Source: Rhynchonema sp. JSB1_4 (lineage: Eukaryota > Nematoda > Chromadorea > Monhysterida > Xyalidae). From it: a stretch of DNA of 64,000 nt. The notes beneath the pieces were generated by a model that ran no database searches, was not told the DNA's origin, and saw nothing but the letters and a program-made list of their open reading frames with translations. Numbering within the stretch: position 1 is the stretch's first letter; each line of letters opens with the position of its first letter. The position numbers and the translations under genes were made by a program. The stretch lies in assembly GCA_030248065.1 (NCBI GenBank), contig JASAMV010004066.1:62001-126000 (forward strand), given 5' to 3'. Positions 32,868 to 45,929 of this stretch are shown here, in pieces.

Positions 32868-33140
32868 AGTATAGTTCCTGCGGGGACGGTCCCACCATCG
32901 GGTACGTCTCTCCCCCCTCCATGGTACCGCTGCCCGAACTGTTCCCCCTCCGGGTACGTCTGCTCCCCCAGGCAATTTTTAGCTAAAATTGGCAAATTTT
33001 GGCCAAAAATGGGCACTCTTGGGCATAAAATGAGTGGTTTTACGGTGAATGTCCTCAAAAAACCGCCAAAATATGCTTTTTATTGAGATTTTTTTCCAAA
33101 AAGGGGCAAAAATGAGTGTTGTTGCTCTACGTCTCTACTT
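32868..33140. mobile_element. Partial CAGTGTAGTTCC-family element
   Basis: Begins near CAGTATAGTTCCTGCGGGG and shares AAAATGGGCA, AAATGAGTGGTTTT and TTTTTTTCCAAAAAGGGGC with the inside of 29181-29990. The right end is unclear. Confidence 0.45.
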
Positions 33141-33313
33141 TGCCCCCGCAGTTAATGTATGCCAGGTGCTCCCACACGAATGAAACTGCACATGGGCCGG
33201 AATTTATCGATCCCACCTAATTCCAAATTTCTGTGGAACGAAAGAGGGGTTAAATTTTAGTTTCAGTTCAAAGCCACTCTCGTTGCAACAGTACGCTCTA
33301 ACTAACTATCGAA

Positions 33314-35884
33314 ATGAGTGGGTTTTTCCAACAACTGGTGGCTACGTCAGCAATCCGCCGTCAAATTATCAATCAAAGTGAAGCTGCATCTCGCCGACAA
33401 AACCGATCGATGGTTGATTCATTCGGCACCATTTTGACGCACTTTCAATATTCGCAGTGCGCATTGATCGCTCCATACGGTCGTAAGTCGAAGCAGCCAA
33501 AGGGAGGTGCGACACGCTCACTCGGTGAGCCGAACGCAAGCGAGTTATTTTATTCCGTAGCTGCACACTTTTCATCACATAACATGCAAGAAAGATCTCC
33601 GTACACTGGCCTCGGCGTTTCCTGTTAGTACACACTGCGTCCCACTTTTTTGCCGAATATCAATTTTTAGACCTAGAGCAGGCGTTTTCAGGCCACGTAT
33701 CCGTCATTTGTCGACCGATGGTCTGTAGATTGTGCAAAGAAACCGAAAGATTATGCTGTTCGTTGTTGTGATATGTTTCTTTACAGCATCGCTGGTGGTC
33801 TCCTCGGACAGCAGCTCGGCCGTTCCGGGATCCAATAAAATCGATCTCGCCTACGATGGATTTGAAATCATCGAGGATACGTTCGAGAAGCCCGGTTTGC
33901 TAACTTTCGTGTTTACCGTGAATGAATGAGTCTTGAGGTAATGACTGTGACACTGTTATCCGATTTGCCAGGCGCGGACCGAACTGGACAAGACATTCCG
34001 TTGACGCAGTACAAGTCGGTAGTTGACACCGGCGTCATTCCGAAAACTAAGCCGCCTATCGTGGATCTGATAGACGACGGTTAGAGCTTAGATTACGATA
34101 GAAGCACCAACTCGTGTATAATAAGCAATATGGATATTAGTGCAACACACACGAACGAGAAATACCAGAGGCAATTTTGTGCAGTTATCGACGTGGAGTC
34201 GCCCGAGAACGATGATGCTGTACACAGTGATCAAGACGGGGCCATCAAACGTCTGGAGGAAGGTTAAAAGCCACACTTTGATACTTCATATTCAACCCCA
34301 TTTTGTTAGCCTATGCACCGAATTTTCCAAATTATGCTCACATATTATTTTGTCTTGTGTTTCCAGCACGCGTACCCCAGGCGTCGACGTCCGGCCCCAC
34401 GAACACCGGACAAACATCATCGAGGCGCCACCGCATGAAATCGTTGGCTAGAAAGAAGCGTGCGCGAAAGTTGAAACTTAAAATGCGCCGTCCGCAGGCC
34501 TTTAGTTTCATCAACGAAGGTTATTAATTTTTGTTCGAGCTGTACGTTCATTTCCAGAAGCATTTCGAACTTCAAAAAAAAACTTGACGCTCAGATTAAA
34601 CTTGCAGAGGCCAAGGAGGTCAAGGAGCGTCGAAAAGAAAAGAAGGGTGTAAAATGCAGGAAACGACGTTCGAGGAGCAGCTCGTCGGAGGCCGATGAAT
34701 CAGAGTCGGATGGTGAGTTTCAATCTACGATGAGGGTACGACCCAATTTTTCTATGCACCAGCAGTACGTAAATTCTGTAAGACGTCTTTATATTCAAAC
34801 GTGCCACTTTTCATCTTCGGTAACGAAAAGGCTCTACCTGCTCCAGAATCGTCGCCCAGTGACACCACGGCTGCAGTCGGTGAGACCACCAAGCTGAAGC
34901 GCGCGCAACAGAAAGTGGGCAAAGGTTTGTGTCCAGCGTGTGCGTTGCTGTCTATTGTTCAATTGCGGTTCTTTATTTTTTTCCTGTGGCTTAATTTTAG
35001 GGTAGTAAGCAACCCTATGAATACGTGATGCCCATACTAATTTCAGCCAAGAGGATCGGGAAACCAAAAAAGAAACGCATCCGCATATCAAGCGAGTCCA
35101 CCAGTCCGTCGTCAGATGAATCCATGCCCACCGACGAGAGTGAATCAGAGGACTCGAGCGTTACGATGGCCAACGCGGTTCTACGGGAGAACGACAGTGA
35201 AAATGATCCCGGTTAATTACACAATCTTGAAATTTTCACTTTTCACTCCTCGGACTCCATGTCTCGAATTGCAGGTCATAGACGGAAAAGAAAAGAAACC
35301 CTTGATGAATATTAACAGTCTAAGAAAGGACCGACAATTACAACGCTGATTTTCAGAACCATTCGATCCGGAAGAGATTCTTGTCAAACGAAACGGTGAG
35401 ACGGTCGATGAGATGGTGAAACGTGTAATTGATGACGATATCGAATGTCCGCCGGAAATGATCAGCGTCTATTGTGAACCTCTGACCCCGAAGGCGCAGG
35501 CGAGCTACTGTGTTAGTAAACCGAGGGTTGGCCTCACAAAAGCCTATTTACTAGCGCTTTTTGGCGCAAGCACAAAATTTGGCAGCTTTTACGTCATAAA
35601 GTTAGGAAATTTAGCAGCTATGCATCATATTCAGGGGCTAGAAAGCCGCTAATTTTGGTTAAAAAACGATCAGTAAACGAATTTTGAATTCGTTGTGGAG
35701 GATACATTAATTTTTCTTCTTTTTTTCAGGGCATGCTGGGAAAGAATCCGCACTCCGCCAACGTGACCGTGACCGCCGCACGTGGTTGGTTGTTGTGTTT
35801 TGTTCCATGGGATGCTGTTCACGAACAGAGCGTTCGTGGAGAGACCAGGTCGCATTAGATTGGAGTAAAGTTACGCGACATTAA
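33314..35884 (+). CDS. Highly charged nuclear-type protein with SUMO-interaction-motif-like sequences (unrecognised)
   Basis: Ten exons join with every intron in phase 1: 33314-33482, 33787-33894, 33972-34079, 34185-34262, 34367-34519, 34608-34712, 34847-34924, 35047-35211, 35357-35509, 35730-35884 (423 aa). I do not recognise the family. Residues about 110-145 hold KPPIVDLIDD and VIDVESPENDD, hydrophobic tetrads followed by acids, which is the form of SUMO-interaction motifs. Then come strongly basic blocks (RKKRARKLKLKMRR, KPKKKRIRI) alternating with Ser/Glu/Asp tracts, as in nuclear scaffold or chromatin proteins, and a conserved-looking segment, EPFDPEEILVKRNGETVDEMVKRVIDDD. The last junction is uncertain: a phase-0 alternative would end at 35858. 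Confidence 0.6.
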
Positions 35885-35898
35885 ATTTCTACACAGGA

Positions 35899-36030
35899 AT
35901 GGCGGAACACAATCAGACGATGATCGACCAAGCTGAATTTGAGGAGCTGTTTGAGCGTGTGAGTCAACATTGTGCCGAACGAATTCGAACGCTGAAAGCA
36001 CAGCTGTACAAACTGCAGAGTTTCAAGTAA
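35899..36030 (+). CDS. Short helical ORF, 43 aa, possible extra C-terminal exon
   Basis: A TTTCTACACAG acceptor-like string is followed two bases later by an ATG opening 43 codons of amphipathic sequence (QAEFEELFERVSQHCAERIR, then TLKAQLYKLQSFK) and a stop. The heptad pattern suggests real coding. It may be an alternative last exon of the gene just upstream or a separate small gene; phases do not settle it. Confidence 0.35.
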   Translation: MAEHNQTMIDQAEFEELFERVSQHCAERIRTLKAQLYKLQSFK

Positions 36031-37118
36031 CGGGTTGCAATTCATGCAGAGTTCTCTTCTTTTTAATGTCCAGGTGTTTTTTTTATTACTTTTCACGTGT
36101 TTCGCCGGATTTGCTCTTTTCTTTTCGTAGTCACACTGTTTTAGTTCACGTTTTTTTGGCACAGCAAGCGTATACGGGTTTTTTTGTGAGATTTAGATTT
36201 CTATCCGACGCCAAAAGCAATTGCCTCGAGGGACTATGATGTGTGTGTCGGTGATTAGATGCAAACCCTCACCCTTTACCCATTCTAGTTCCGCTAGCCC
36301 TTTTCAATTTGGTTGGAGTTTGGTGCATGTGTCTTTTAATCAAATATCGGTCTAGTCAGTTGAGTGGTTGCCACCCGGTGGTTTTTTTCTCTTTTGTTGT
36401 TGTTTGGCACTCTTTGTTTTGCTTGTTCTGTCACCGGTTTTTCTGTGCTTTGTTATGGTCATGCCACGTGTTTGCAGAAACTAATCGGTAATGCGACGTA
36501 AACATATATGTAATGCCAGTCACAATATGCGTTTGTCATGCCGAAAGGCTCTGTTTCTTTCTACGCTGGTTCGTTCTTTTTTTTTGAATTTTGTTGTATC
36601 TCTTGTGGCAGTAAAAACGTGTGTTGACGAACACAGTGTCCGGTAGTATGCGCTTAAATCATCGGGGCGAACAGCGCGCACTATCTTTGCGCATCAATGT
36701 CATTAGCAACAACTGTTACGTTTTCATCAACGGGAAAGGCAAGCAGACATGCAATTGGAACTTGTATGAAATGCCCTTACTGCAAAAAAAGGTGATTGGT
36801 TTCACACCGAAAGAAATTCAGTATGTAACTGAGACACAGATGTGGTCCATGTATACTAACTCTGACTGACCTTAGTTTGCATGAGCAGTTGTAGACAAAT
36901 TGGACGCCACACAGTGGTCCATTTTTTTCGCATGAATCATGAGAAGCGCAAAAATCACTCATGCAGACAGAAGGCTACAGATCGTTGCACTCACAAGTTA
37001 GCTGATGGATGTATGTTGTTGAGAAGATGTAAAAAAATACTACCATTCAACAAGATATGAGCGAGGCTACTTTCACACTTCTTGACCAACAGTTGTTCGA
37101 CCAGCCATCTTTTTTCCA
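36031..37118. other. Pyrimidine-rich spacer between two genes
   Basis: 36030-36620 is T-rich on the plus strand with no coding. An 82-codon open frame at 36624-36869 (contains CYVFINGKGKQTCNW) has no splice or domain support, so it is left unnamed. The genes on either side converge here, so this should hold both 3' ends. Confidence 0.35.
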
Positions 37119-40100
37119 TCACACGGTTGGTTCCATTGTCTGACGTATGCTACCGACGAACGCACCATCCTCAGCATCAATGAACAAAATGTCCAGATCG
37201 ACGTGCGTGCCCCCGGTCACCTGAAATTTGGTAAGCAATCATGACACAGCCCATGTTATTCCGTTTACGAAAGGTGTGGATCCGAAAAGCAGACAGCCGG
37301 AGGCGAACGAGTGTTTGCGTCATTAGGTATCCCAATTTTAAAGTCAAATCAGAACATCTTCTTGTGTGTGAGACACACAACACCATGATTGAATTACGAC
37401 TCTGCCATCCCCGCAAGATCAAAGATGCAAATCACAACACTTTGATTTGATGCATATCTCTGCTTACCTGAGCCCTGTATCCGATACGAAGCCCACGTGC
37501 ACCGATGAGAGGTTGTGACATCACATATCGCTCAAGCTCATCGCTCGATACCGTCGCCCGGGTGAGTTGGACTTGAAACAACCAAGCTTGTCGCCCACTG
37601 TTGATGGACAACGTTGCGATCGCAGTGATATGCCCGTCAATTTTCCACCCCTGAAATGATTGGGCACCATTATGAGGTCGCGTTTTTTTAGTTGCGTCAA
37701 GCCCCGCTGGTGGACTTACGAACGGTGGCAGAGAATCTTTCCAATGTCTAATTCTGAGCCTGGATCATTGGGCTACGTGCCTCAAAAATGCACCTTGTAA
37801 GAAAACCGACAGACCCATGAATTGTACGAACTAATAACAAACGTAATATTTCAGCAGAAACTAACATCGTAAACCGTCAATGAGCTTTCAGCCAAGCCAG
37901 CCAACAGAAGAGCATCTCCCAGCAAAGTGCACTTGCAGCGAAGACTGGTAGCTGCGGACATGGTATAGAGGTTACAACAGCGTCAATAGGTGTACCCAAA
38001 TGGATCTGAAATAATGAAGTGTCAGTAGCATGAAACCAAAGCCGAATTCCTGTAAATATTTACTACTGTCGTCTATTGGAGCATTTCCTTGGTTTTTTTC
38101 ACGGAAATGCCGTCTTTTTGAAGACTAAACCCTTTTTCTGCATGACTATACCTGGGTCGTAGTGCCAACGACAAGGAGCATCTCATTGGTCCGGATGTGC
38201 AACACATTTGGCAATATTCGTTCCTCCCCCATGACCGAAATTTGAGCACGCTTGATCACACTCGCCACGTCTGGAGCATATCTTCATAACTGGAAAAGAA
38301 TATTTTCTGATATGGATTACAGTACTTATTTTTCTTTTGGCGGGTGAGCCGTGGAACAAGAATCGCATGCTTTCAGCGATATTCTCAGGCACAAAAAACA
38401 GGTTCTTTATGATACGGTGTTCGACGGAGAATGCCTCTTTTGGACGGCGAAAAAACTCACACCTTCCACAGACATGCCGTCAAGCGAACTCGTTTATGCA
38501 CCATTCATACGCAGCTCCTTGCAGCAGCACTGCTGCGCTGTCATTTCAGTTCAGAGTGATGAGCAGAGTCAAAAGAACCGTAGCTTGGCACACATGGTGC
38601 AGGCAACAACCCCGCACACATCGTCAAACTGTAACCAGTTGTGCAAGACAACCGTGTGTCTTAGATGCAACACCGAAAAACACCTAGACCAAACTGGGAA
38701 CAACAATGGAGATAATCACCAGAGTTGGCAAACGGCATTTACTATGAGCAAAAGGAAAACTTGGAGACAAACAGAAGAGTATATCTGGTTATGTCGTATG
38801 GATCAACACACAGAAGAACTTATGCACGTCATGCGCTTTAATACTGCAAAAAAAACACAAATGCTACGTTGGTTACCGGACACGAAAATTCGGATTCCAC
38901 GGCATTCGACAGCACAGGTTAAGATACCGTGTTCTGGTTAAACACCGTGCAACCCATATTAGTCCACTTGACTTCTTTCACAAAAGTGCAACAGTGCCAT
39001 CACACATATGCGCAGCAAGGAGGCCTTGAGAATTCGTTTCCATACATTCAAAATCGATAAACCGCCGTGGATAAAAAAAACACGTTCAAAAGAAAATCAA
39101 AACGACATGTTAAAGTCACGGAAGATGCCAATTTTTATGTGCGACATGTAATCCTATTATTTCAGGTAGAATAGAATTATTATTTGCGCTTCGGCATGAA
39201 AACAGTCTAAGGGCGTAACGAGTACGAACATGTGTACCTTCTAATTTCATCACAAAATTTTCACGTAAATTCTGTACACGCCAAGGGTGCCAACTGAAAT
39301 TTTCAAGATTTACGTTAGATTGATCGACTGATCCCACCCGTGTTCTCATCTTCATGATGGTTTCACGGTCACAGTTTGCACCGCGGCGACGAAGCTGTGA
39401 TCCAAAGAAAGTAACTACAAGCACTCCAAAGCACAAAAAGAAATGTGTGGTGCACAGAAAATCCAAAAAAGTGGTGAACCCGGCGCTTGAGCCGCGGTGA
39501 ATTGTCCGATTGATCGTCAACACCGCTTTCAAAGCATAAGAGAAACAAAGAAAGCGAACACAAAGAAAAACCACGGCGAGCCAACAAAGAAAAACAATCA
39601 GCAAGAACAAACAGCAAAGCAGAGAAAGGTAACTACATTTACACGTTTGGTGTTTCACAAGATCCAGCTTTAGTTGACCGGCTGCATATAGTAGCTCAGT
39701 GATTTGCTGAAGCGCATCTGGTTGTCGTCACAATCCACTTCGCACGAAATCGATAACTGCAGGCGGGGCTGATCTAGAAAACGAGCATTGTTACAAGCTC
39801 ATCACAATGAAGTGATGAGATATGCCTGGCGCCGACCGTCATTGACGGAAGTGGTTGTCCTATCACGAAAATCACGAGACTGGCACAAGCCAAAAGAAGT
39901 GAAAGTGGGTTTCAAACGGGCTAATCCGGTTACAGCTCATGTGCATTTCCTTTTCAAGCTCACTGACCCACCGACGCTGCGACCGAAGTTTGACGACACG
40001 GTGAACAACCACGGCGAACGGCGCTTTATCGGCTTCACGACGAATTCGATCGGAGCACCGATGGAGCTTGGAGTGTCTGTCGACTTGTTCAGGAAAATGT

Positions 40101-43100
40101 CGACACCTCCCTTCATATCCACGACGATGGTGTCCTGTAACTTTCCATGTTGAGTACAATCACTGTCGGGACCGCGAATGTCACATTAATTGAAAGTTAT
40201 TTTAGACGGAAAATGTACCTGCATTCTTTACGATTCATTAATTCTTGTTAGTGTTTTGTCTGCGGACACAAACCTGCATGTCGATGAACACAGCGTACCG
40301 CTCTGGGTTTTGTTCGCGCGCATTGACACCCAGGTTCACAGCTTTGCTGAACAATTCGGCCAGGGACAACGCCTTATTTGGTGCACCGAATCGAGGGTTG
40401 TGTTGCGAATCCGACAAGGTGATGGCTGACACACGCGGTGACCTTGTAATGAATGCGAGATGAAATTCTGAAACTGTGGCCAATCGACCGCCAGACACGT
40501 GACATACGACTAGTTACCTCTTCAACAGAGCCAAGACGAATGCAAACGGGCTCGGCTTCTTGATGACAGCGCCGGATTGTGGTATTTTTTCCACATCGAT
40601 TTCGATCAATCCAGCCAAAACTGGGGCCGGTAATTCTGCAAACGGCGGAAATCCATTTAATTAAACGATCCTGCATGTATTGCTGAGAACGGAATAAGCG
40701 ACACTGGGATTCCGGTGGTTTTCATTTACAGTAACCCACTCAATCCGCAATTGCATATCTAATTGCAAAACGAAATACCAACCTTCGATGATATTCACAA
40801 TTTTTCGCGCGTTTGCGAAATCCGGTTCAACCGGTTGCACGTCCGAAATCGCGAGCGTTTCCAGTTCACCGTCTCTGTCGGCTGCGCGCAGGAAGGCCTG
40901 GTAGTCGGACGGTGCGATGGACGTAGCGCGAGATGATGGATAACGGCTGTAAATTTTCAACGAGCGCAGACGCAATTTCATCGCCTGAAAGTACGTTATA
41001 TGGTCGTCTTGGAGAATTCTTCGAACAAAAATGCACAAGAATCCCTCCCGTTTTTTTTGAGCAGTGGGTAAAAAACAGAGAAATAAACTGCTCCAACCAG
41101 ATCAATCAGCGGACCATCAATGCTCGCGAAACCGACAATCAGAGACACCACGCGCTGTTGCAGACCGCTTTGCAGGAAGACATCAACGAAGTGGGTCACC
41201 ACCTTGTCGGTTGCTGGGCGTTCCGCGCTGATCTGCAATACGTTCAGTCACGGTTCCAATGTCTCTCATACATATATATATATACGAATGTTTGTCACAC
41301 CCCGAAAGCTACTTTTTGTCATAAAAAACACTTTTTTGTGCATTTGGGAGTGAAACCATGTTCGGATGATAAAAAATCTCATAAATTTCGACGAACTAAG
41401 ACCGAACATTCTACCGTCGGAAGCAACTAATCCTGGACCGCTCCAACAGAGAGAAGCAAAATGGTTTTTTTGTGAGGATAAATGAAGGGTGACCGCAAGT
41501 CCTAAGCTCTTTCCTTTTGAAAATCTGTATTTTTTTCGAAACCGATTGAGGTACATACATGCAGTTCAACGGGAGCCGTCAAACTGTCAATCATTTTGAA
41601 GAAAGTGGAAAGTTTGTCGACGGTTGACTCGTTCTCCCAGTCAAAGATCTCCAGGTCCAGATTGAATTGTAGCGAGGTGTTGCAACTGTGTCGAATCAAC
41701 GGTTCGATGAACTTCGGCTCGCATAGACCGCACTCGACGAATTGCACCTAGGAAGTGAATATTTGATGCTGTTCCAAATTTACACCGAATATGTGCGCTA
41801 TGGGCAACCATATATCGGTAAGCCCGTGGATCGGGTTCACAGATTAACACTCTAATTACAAACACAACCGTACTGCGCGAGGTTAAGGCAGACACAATGT
41901 TGATGCAGGAAACAGCTGCCGCCCTTGCCTAAAGATGTCTTCGAAGATACGAGTCCACCCGGAAAATCAATACAATTCAGCTACTGATGCTTGCTTGTAT
42001 AACTTGCATCGCATCCATTCGCCTATTACAACACACACGAACCGCCGTTGGCTGAGTGATCAGTTGACCGATGTAGTACAACGCAATGTCGAAGCACGTC
42101 GGTACGATCATCAGCGGAATAATCTCAGCTTCATGCACGCGCTTGTCCGGCGAATCACAGTAGAACAGCTGAAACCCCTCAAGTTTTATCGTGGGCCTTT
42201 GTAGCGCTAAGGCCCTCTGTTACCACTCGCCAGGAGGTGAACCTCGCGTCAGAAGCGGTAGGGGTCACAATTTAAAGCTGCGACATACGCAACCACATTT
42301 TCGCCTAGTATAGCGTACATACCCAAAAAACTCAAACATTTTCCATGGAATGAGGTTGCCCCCCAAAAAAAGACTTAGAAAATGAACACAACAACCATGT
42401 GTTTCCACAGTGGGAGCAACAGAATCCTATAGAGCGAGCGAAGGTGGCATAAAGCTGAGTGGATCAGAGCTTTGTGTGCGCAGGCGCCCGTTTCTGTTTA
42501 TTTTGTGAATCAAGAAACTGCCACTTTTGCTACTTTTTGGAGTGCAGAGAGAATTTCCTACTGCTACGTGCCCATAGTTTACCAAAAGTTTCCTAGCTCC
42601 TAGGGCGGCTGATACGACACCTTTCAGCTTGTGAGGCTGGGCAATGTCTTTAGCAACCGCCGTGTGGACTGTTAGTTGGCCGTGAATGCGCTTGAATTGA
42701 AGGTCAAACTGTTTCATCTTAATCAACAAATTTAATGTCACCTCCACTGTGAAATTCTTGTCATCGAATTTCGCGTCACCGTAGGCCTTTATGGCGCGCA
42801 CACCCACAAAACCAGACGAGAGCACCTCACGGAATCGAAGAACCATGTGAGGACAGACAGCCTTGAAGTACTCAGAGACACAGTTATCGAGATTCTTGAT
42901 GATCTCCTCTCTCGGCAGGTCCTTGACGTCGGGATGAATGTCTGAAGTCAAACATTTCATCTAGAACGTTTTTTTACGCCGGAAAGAATTCAAGACTTCC
43001 GGAGATAATCGGAAATACCTACTCGAACCCCGTTACGACATGGTATTTGCAGGCGGTAAAACCACGCACAAGCCCAGCTACCAAATAAACGTGACGACAG

Positions 43101-44806
43101 AGTCTCACCGATGTATCGATTGGCCTCGCCCAATCGCAGTCCTTCATTCAGCAGTGCCAGTGTGAATGGCACATTGCGGTCAACATGCATCTCGAAACAC
43201 GGGTCACCTTGGCGCACTGAAACATTTCAAACACAGTCCGTCACTTCGGTTGCTTCAACCCCAAGTAAGTGTTTCCAATCTCAAGCTGATACAATGCCAA
43301 TACTCCTGAGTGAAAATGTATTACGTACAAGCCAGGTTCAGCAAGCCAAGTTCATCAACGATGTCCTTTTCCCGTTTCACATCGGTGGCGTTGCAGGAGC
43401 GTTGTGGACCCTTCGACTTTCCACCCCGTTTCGAGGCCATCGAATCACTCTGAAACATAAACTTGGTGTGTAGTCCACATCGCTTATCGATTGTTGATTC
43501 TTCCCGGTTTCGGTGGTTGGACTTCGCCGAAGGCCCGCAAATCACCGGGCCGGCGACACATTGACCGCCCACAAGCTGTAAGTTGCCGGCGCGGCTACGC
43601 CTGAATCGCAAAATCTGCGGCCCGGGCCGGCGTGCCCCATGTTTCGGTTGACATTTCGACGCAATTTATACTCCTAATTCTTGTGATTTCCAAATTTGGT
43701 TTCTTGGGTGGAAATTCATTGTTACCCATGAAAAAGTTTACAAAATACTCACGACCTAATTGCCGAATGTGCCACAAATTTTAATATTTTAAAAAAGGAT
43801 ACTTTCTGACGCAAATCAGTCAGTTGAGAAGCTCGGGGCGGCCGGCCCCCCCCCCCCCCGCGTTTCCCTTGCCAGGGGGGGCGTCCAAGGTCCAAGTAAG
43901 TGGCGGAGGAGGGTGGTCCAGGAGGGGGGGAAAGCTGTCTCACTGGACCATGAACGCCCCCCCATGTCTCCTTCAGCGGGTTCGAACCCCCTATTTTGAC
44001 CACGGTACACGAGGTATCCGCCCCCTAATGTTGTCACAAATGTGCCAAATTGCTTACCAAAATGACCGAGATTGGTATAATTTAGGTCCGTTTTAGGTGA
44101 AATTACCGTATTGTCGGAAATAGAACACCCCCATTAATTGACCCCCCCCCATTAATTGAACCCCCTCTAAATGGCTCGAAATCAAAAATAGAACTCCCCA
44201 TAAATTGAACTCCCCATTAATAGAACCCCACCCCCAACCTTCACCGTACCACAGATTAGTGGTATGGTAGCGCTGTGTTGTTGTGTCAAACGTTGTTTAA
44301 GCTTGCCTACACAACAGAACACAGCTTTTTAAGCATAATCGACGCTGTTAAAGGTAGTTGAAAATACCGAAAACAAGCCATTTTTAAGCGCATTATTAAC
44401 AATGATTTTTTTGGTCGGGGGGCCAAATGAAAAATATAACCCCCCAATAATTGACCCCCCCATAAATTGAACCCCACAAAATGACCCCAGTGAAAAAATA
44501 GACCCACCGGGTCCTATTTCCGACAATACGGTACCCCAATTTCGACGGCACCCGCGTAAATGCTGCGATTTCAAACGATTCCACACATAATAAACACATT
44601 ACACATTTTCTGTCCAAGAACTACTCCCCCCTAACCAGTTCTCCCTCGATATCGCGTGAAATCACAGTGCCCGACGTCTGCGGTTTGGTCAAATCGACGA
44701 TTTCAGCTGTGGGCACAGGATTCTGGGCAAGTAGTTGATCACAGAGAGCGTTGAACGCCTCGTCCGAATCAGATGGATCTCTGTATTCGCTCGCCGACAC
44801 GTTCAT
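37119..44806 (-). CDS. Long multi-exon gene, about 20 exons, unrecognised
   Basis: Phase-consistent chain: 44806-44636, 43449-43329, 43216-43109, 42941-42742, 42168-42037, 41747-41559, 41232-41098, 40984-40783, 40635-40518, 40442-40274, 40134-39972, 39773-39679, 39394-39314, then less certain exons near 39293, 38440-38340, 38277-38152, 38005 and 37747-37720, then 37650-37468 and 37220-37119. The product exceeds 750 aa. The first exon has a Ser/Asp-rich start and EIVDLTKP, another SUMO-interaction-like motif; the second is basic (ASKRGGKSKGPQR). The body is a run of alternating strands and helices (for example RLRSLKIYSRYP, ELETLAISDV, LAGLIEIDVEK) with no enzyme motif I can name. Strings of about 45-65 residues per exon with aliphatic spacing recall repeat or F-box-associated proteins, but no F-box was found. 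The first intron hosts the MITE at 44106-44531. Confidence 0.6.
41271..41284. repeat. (AT)n microsatellite
   Basis: Short AT dinucleotide run in an intron of the 37119-44806 gene. Confidence 0.8.
44106..44531. mobile_element. Tc1/mariner-like MITE, CCGTATTG family, copy 2
   Basis: Ends CCGTATTGTCGGAAATAGAA and TTTCCGACAATACGG, flanked by TA at 44104-44105 and 44532-44533. Internal sequence is the reverse complement of 29514-29921, including the CCGTACCACAGATTAGTGGT stretch. It lies in the first intron of the long minus-strand gene. Confidence 0.85.
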
Positions 44807-45929
44807 TCGTTAAACAGCAAAAGAAACGAAAAAATTTGATCAGCAAATGGCGAACACTGAAAAGCAACTATGTCAATGAGACCCATTTTCTCTGACATTG
44901 CGTTTTGCACCGGAACTTATTTTGTAATGTTGACCCCAGGACTTGTCACATGTTTTCACTGAATGCGACCGAGTGCACTGGAGTTAAACCCCGCAGCCGC
45001 CCCTCAGCCCAACACCATTTCGTTTTTCTTAGCAATGCAAAACAGCTATTTAACTTCCTGGCTCTGTTTTCTGGGTATTCGTCACCCCCAGGCACGCGGA
45101 TTTGCAGCATACCACACTCGGAGGACTCTCATTTGTTGCAAGTGGAGCGCGCGAAGCCGTTTATCTTGCGAAGCGTCGCCCTGTGCTTCCCGGTCGCGGG
45201 GGGGGGCGGAATAGGCGGACCCCCCTTTTTTCGGACCGGGAACAGACGCAGCCACGTCGGGGAGAAAGGGCGCGGGAACTTGGAGATCGAGGGGGGTTGT
45301 CCCCCCCAGTACGGTAGGTATCCGCCTCCTCGCCTGGTACAGTAGGTAACCCACCCCCAGATGTTTCGGACGGTACAGTAGGCCCCCCCGCCAAATTTTC
45401 ACCGCGGTGCAGTGCCCCCCCCGGTTTTGCCTCAAAATTGGCAATTTCTGACCAAAATGGCCAAAATTAGTGTTAAGCCAGTACTTTTCAGCTCAAATCA
45501 CCCAAAAATCGCGCGTTAGGCGCGTAAATACCACGCTTTCACACGATTCGACACATAATAAAGACATTAAAGATTTCGACCTAAAGGCTAACCCCTGCAA
45601 CCTCCTTGAACCGCCCCCCCCCCCCCGCCTAGGTACATTCCCCCCCCCAGACCATCGCCTCTGGTATAGTATGTATACCCCCCTCAGAACGGGGTACACT
45701 AGCTATCCTCACTCGACAGTACCGACAAGGTTGGGATGGGGGAACGGAAAGGGAGGGAGGACCCAAATTCGACGAAAAGTCATTTTACCACTTCGAAAAT
45801 TTCACGCATTGCCGACTGAATGTACGTTTTGTGGAGATTTTCAGCACGTACGACATCACCCGCTGCCACACAAGTAGTCTCGCGGGAAAGCATACTACCG
45901 TCTGTCGGACAACAAAAAAAGAAACTGAC
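44807..45929. other. Divergent intergenic region with decayed elements and C/G runs
   Basis: Separates the minus-strand gene starting at 44806 from the RING gene starting at 45930, so it should contain both promoters; none was recognised. At 45190-45740 it holds CGGTACAGTAGG units, long C runs (for example about 45613-45626) and an inverted copy of the GATTCGACACATAATAAAGACATT family also seen at 32300 and 52840. Confidence 0.4.

Noticed and set aside
38351..38941. 196-codon plus-strand frame
   Set aside because: It lies opposite phase-consistent minus-strand exons, has no domain, and its composition looks like antisense readthrough.
39116..39658. 180-codon minus-strand frame with apparent membrane helices
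   Set aside because: It crosses a well-supported exon (39394-39314) in another context and its hydrophobicity follows from T-rich intron sequence.
43971..43990. GGGTTCGAACCCCC, like a tRNA T-arm and B box
   Set aside because: The flanking bases do not form a five-pair T stem, there is no A box at the right distance and no cloverleaf on either strand.
45082..45444. Long minus-strand frame rich in Gly, Pro and Arg
   Set aside because: It is created by G/C-run transposon sequence and has no splice or domain support.
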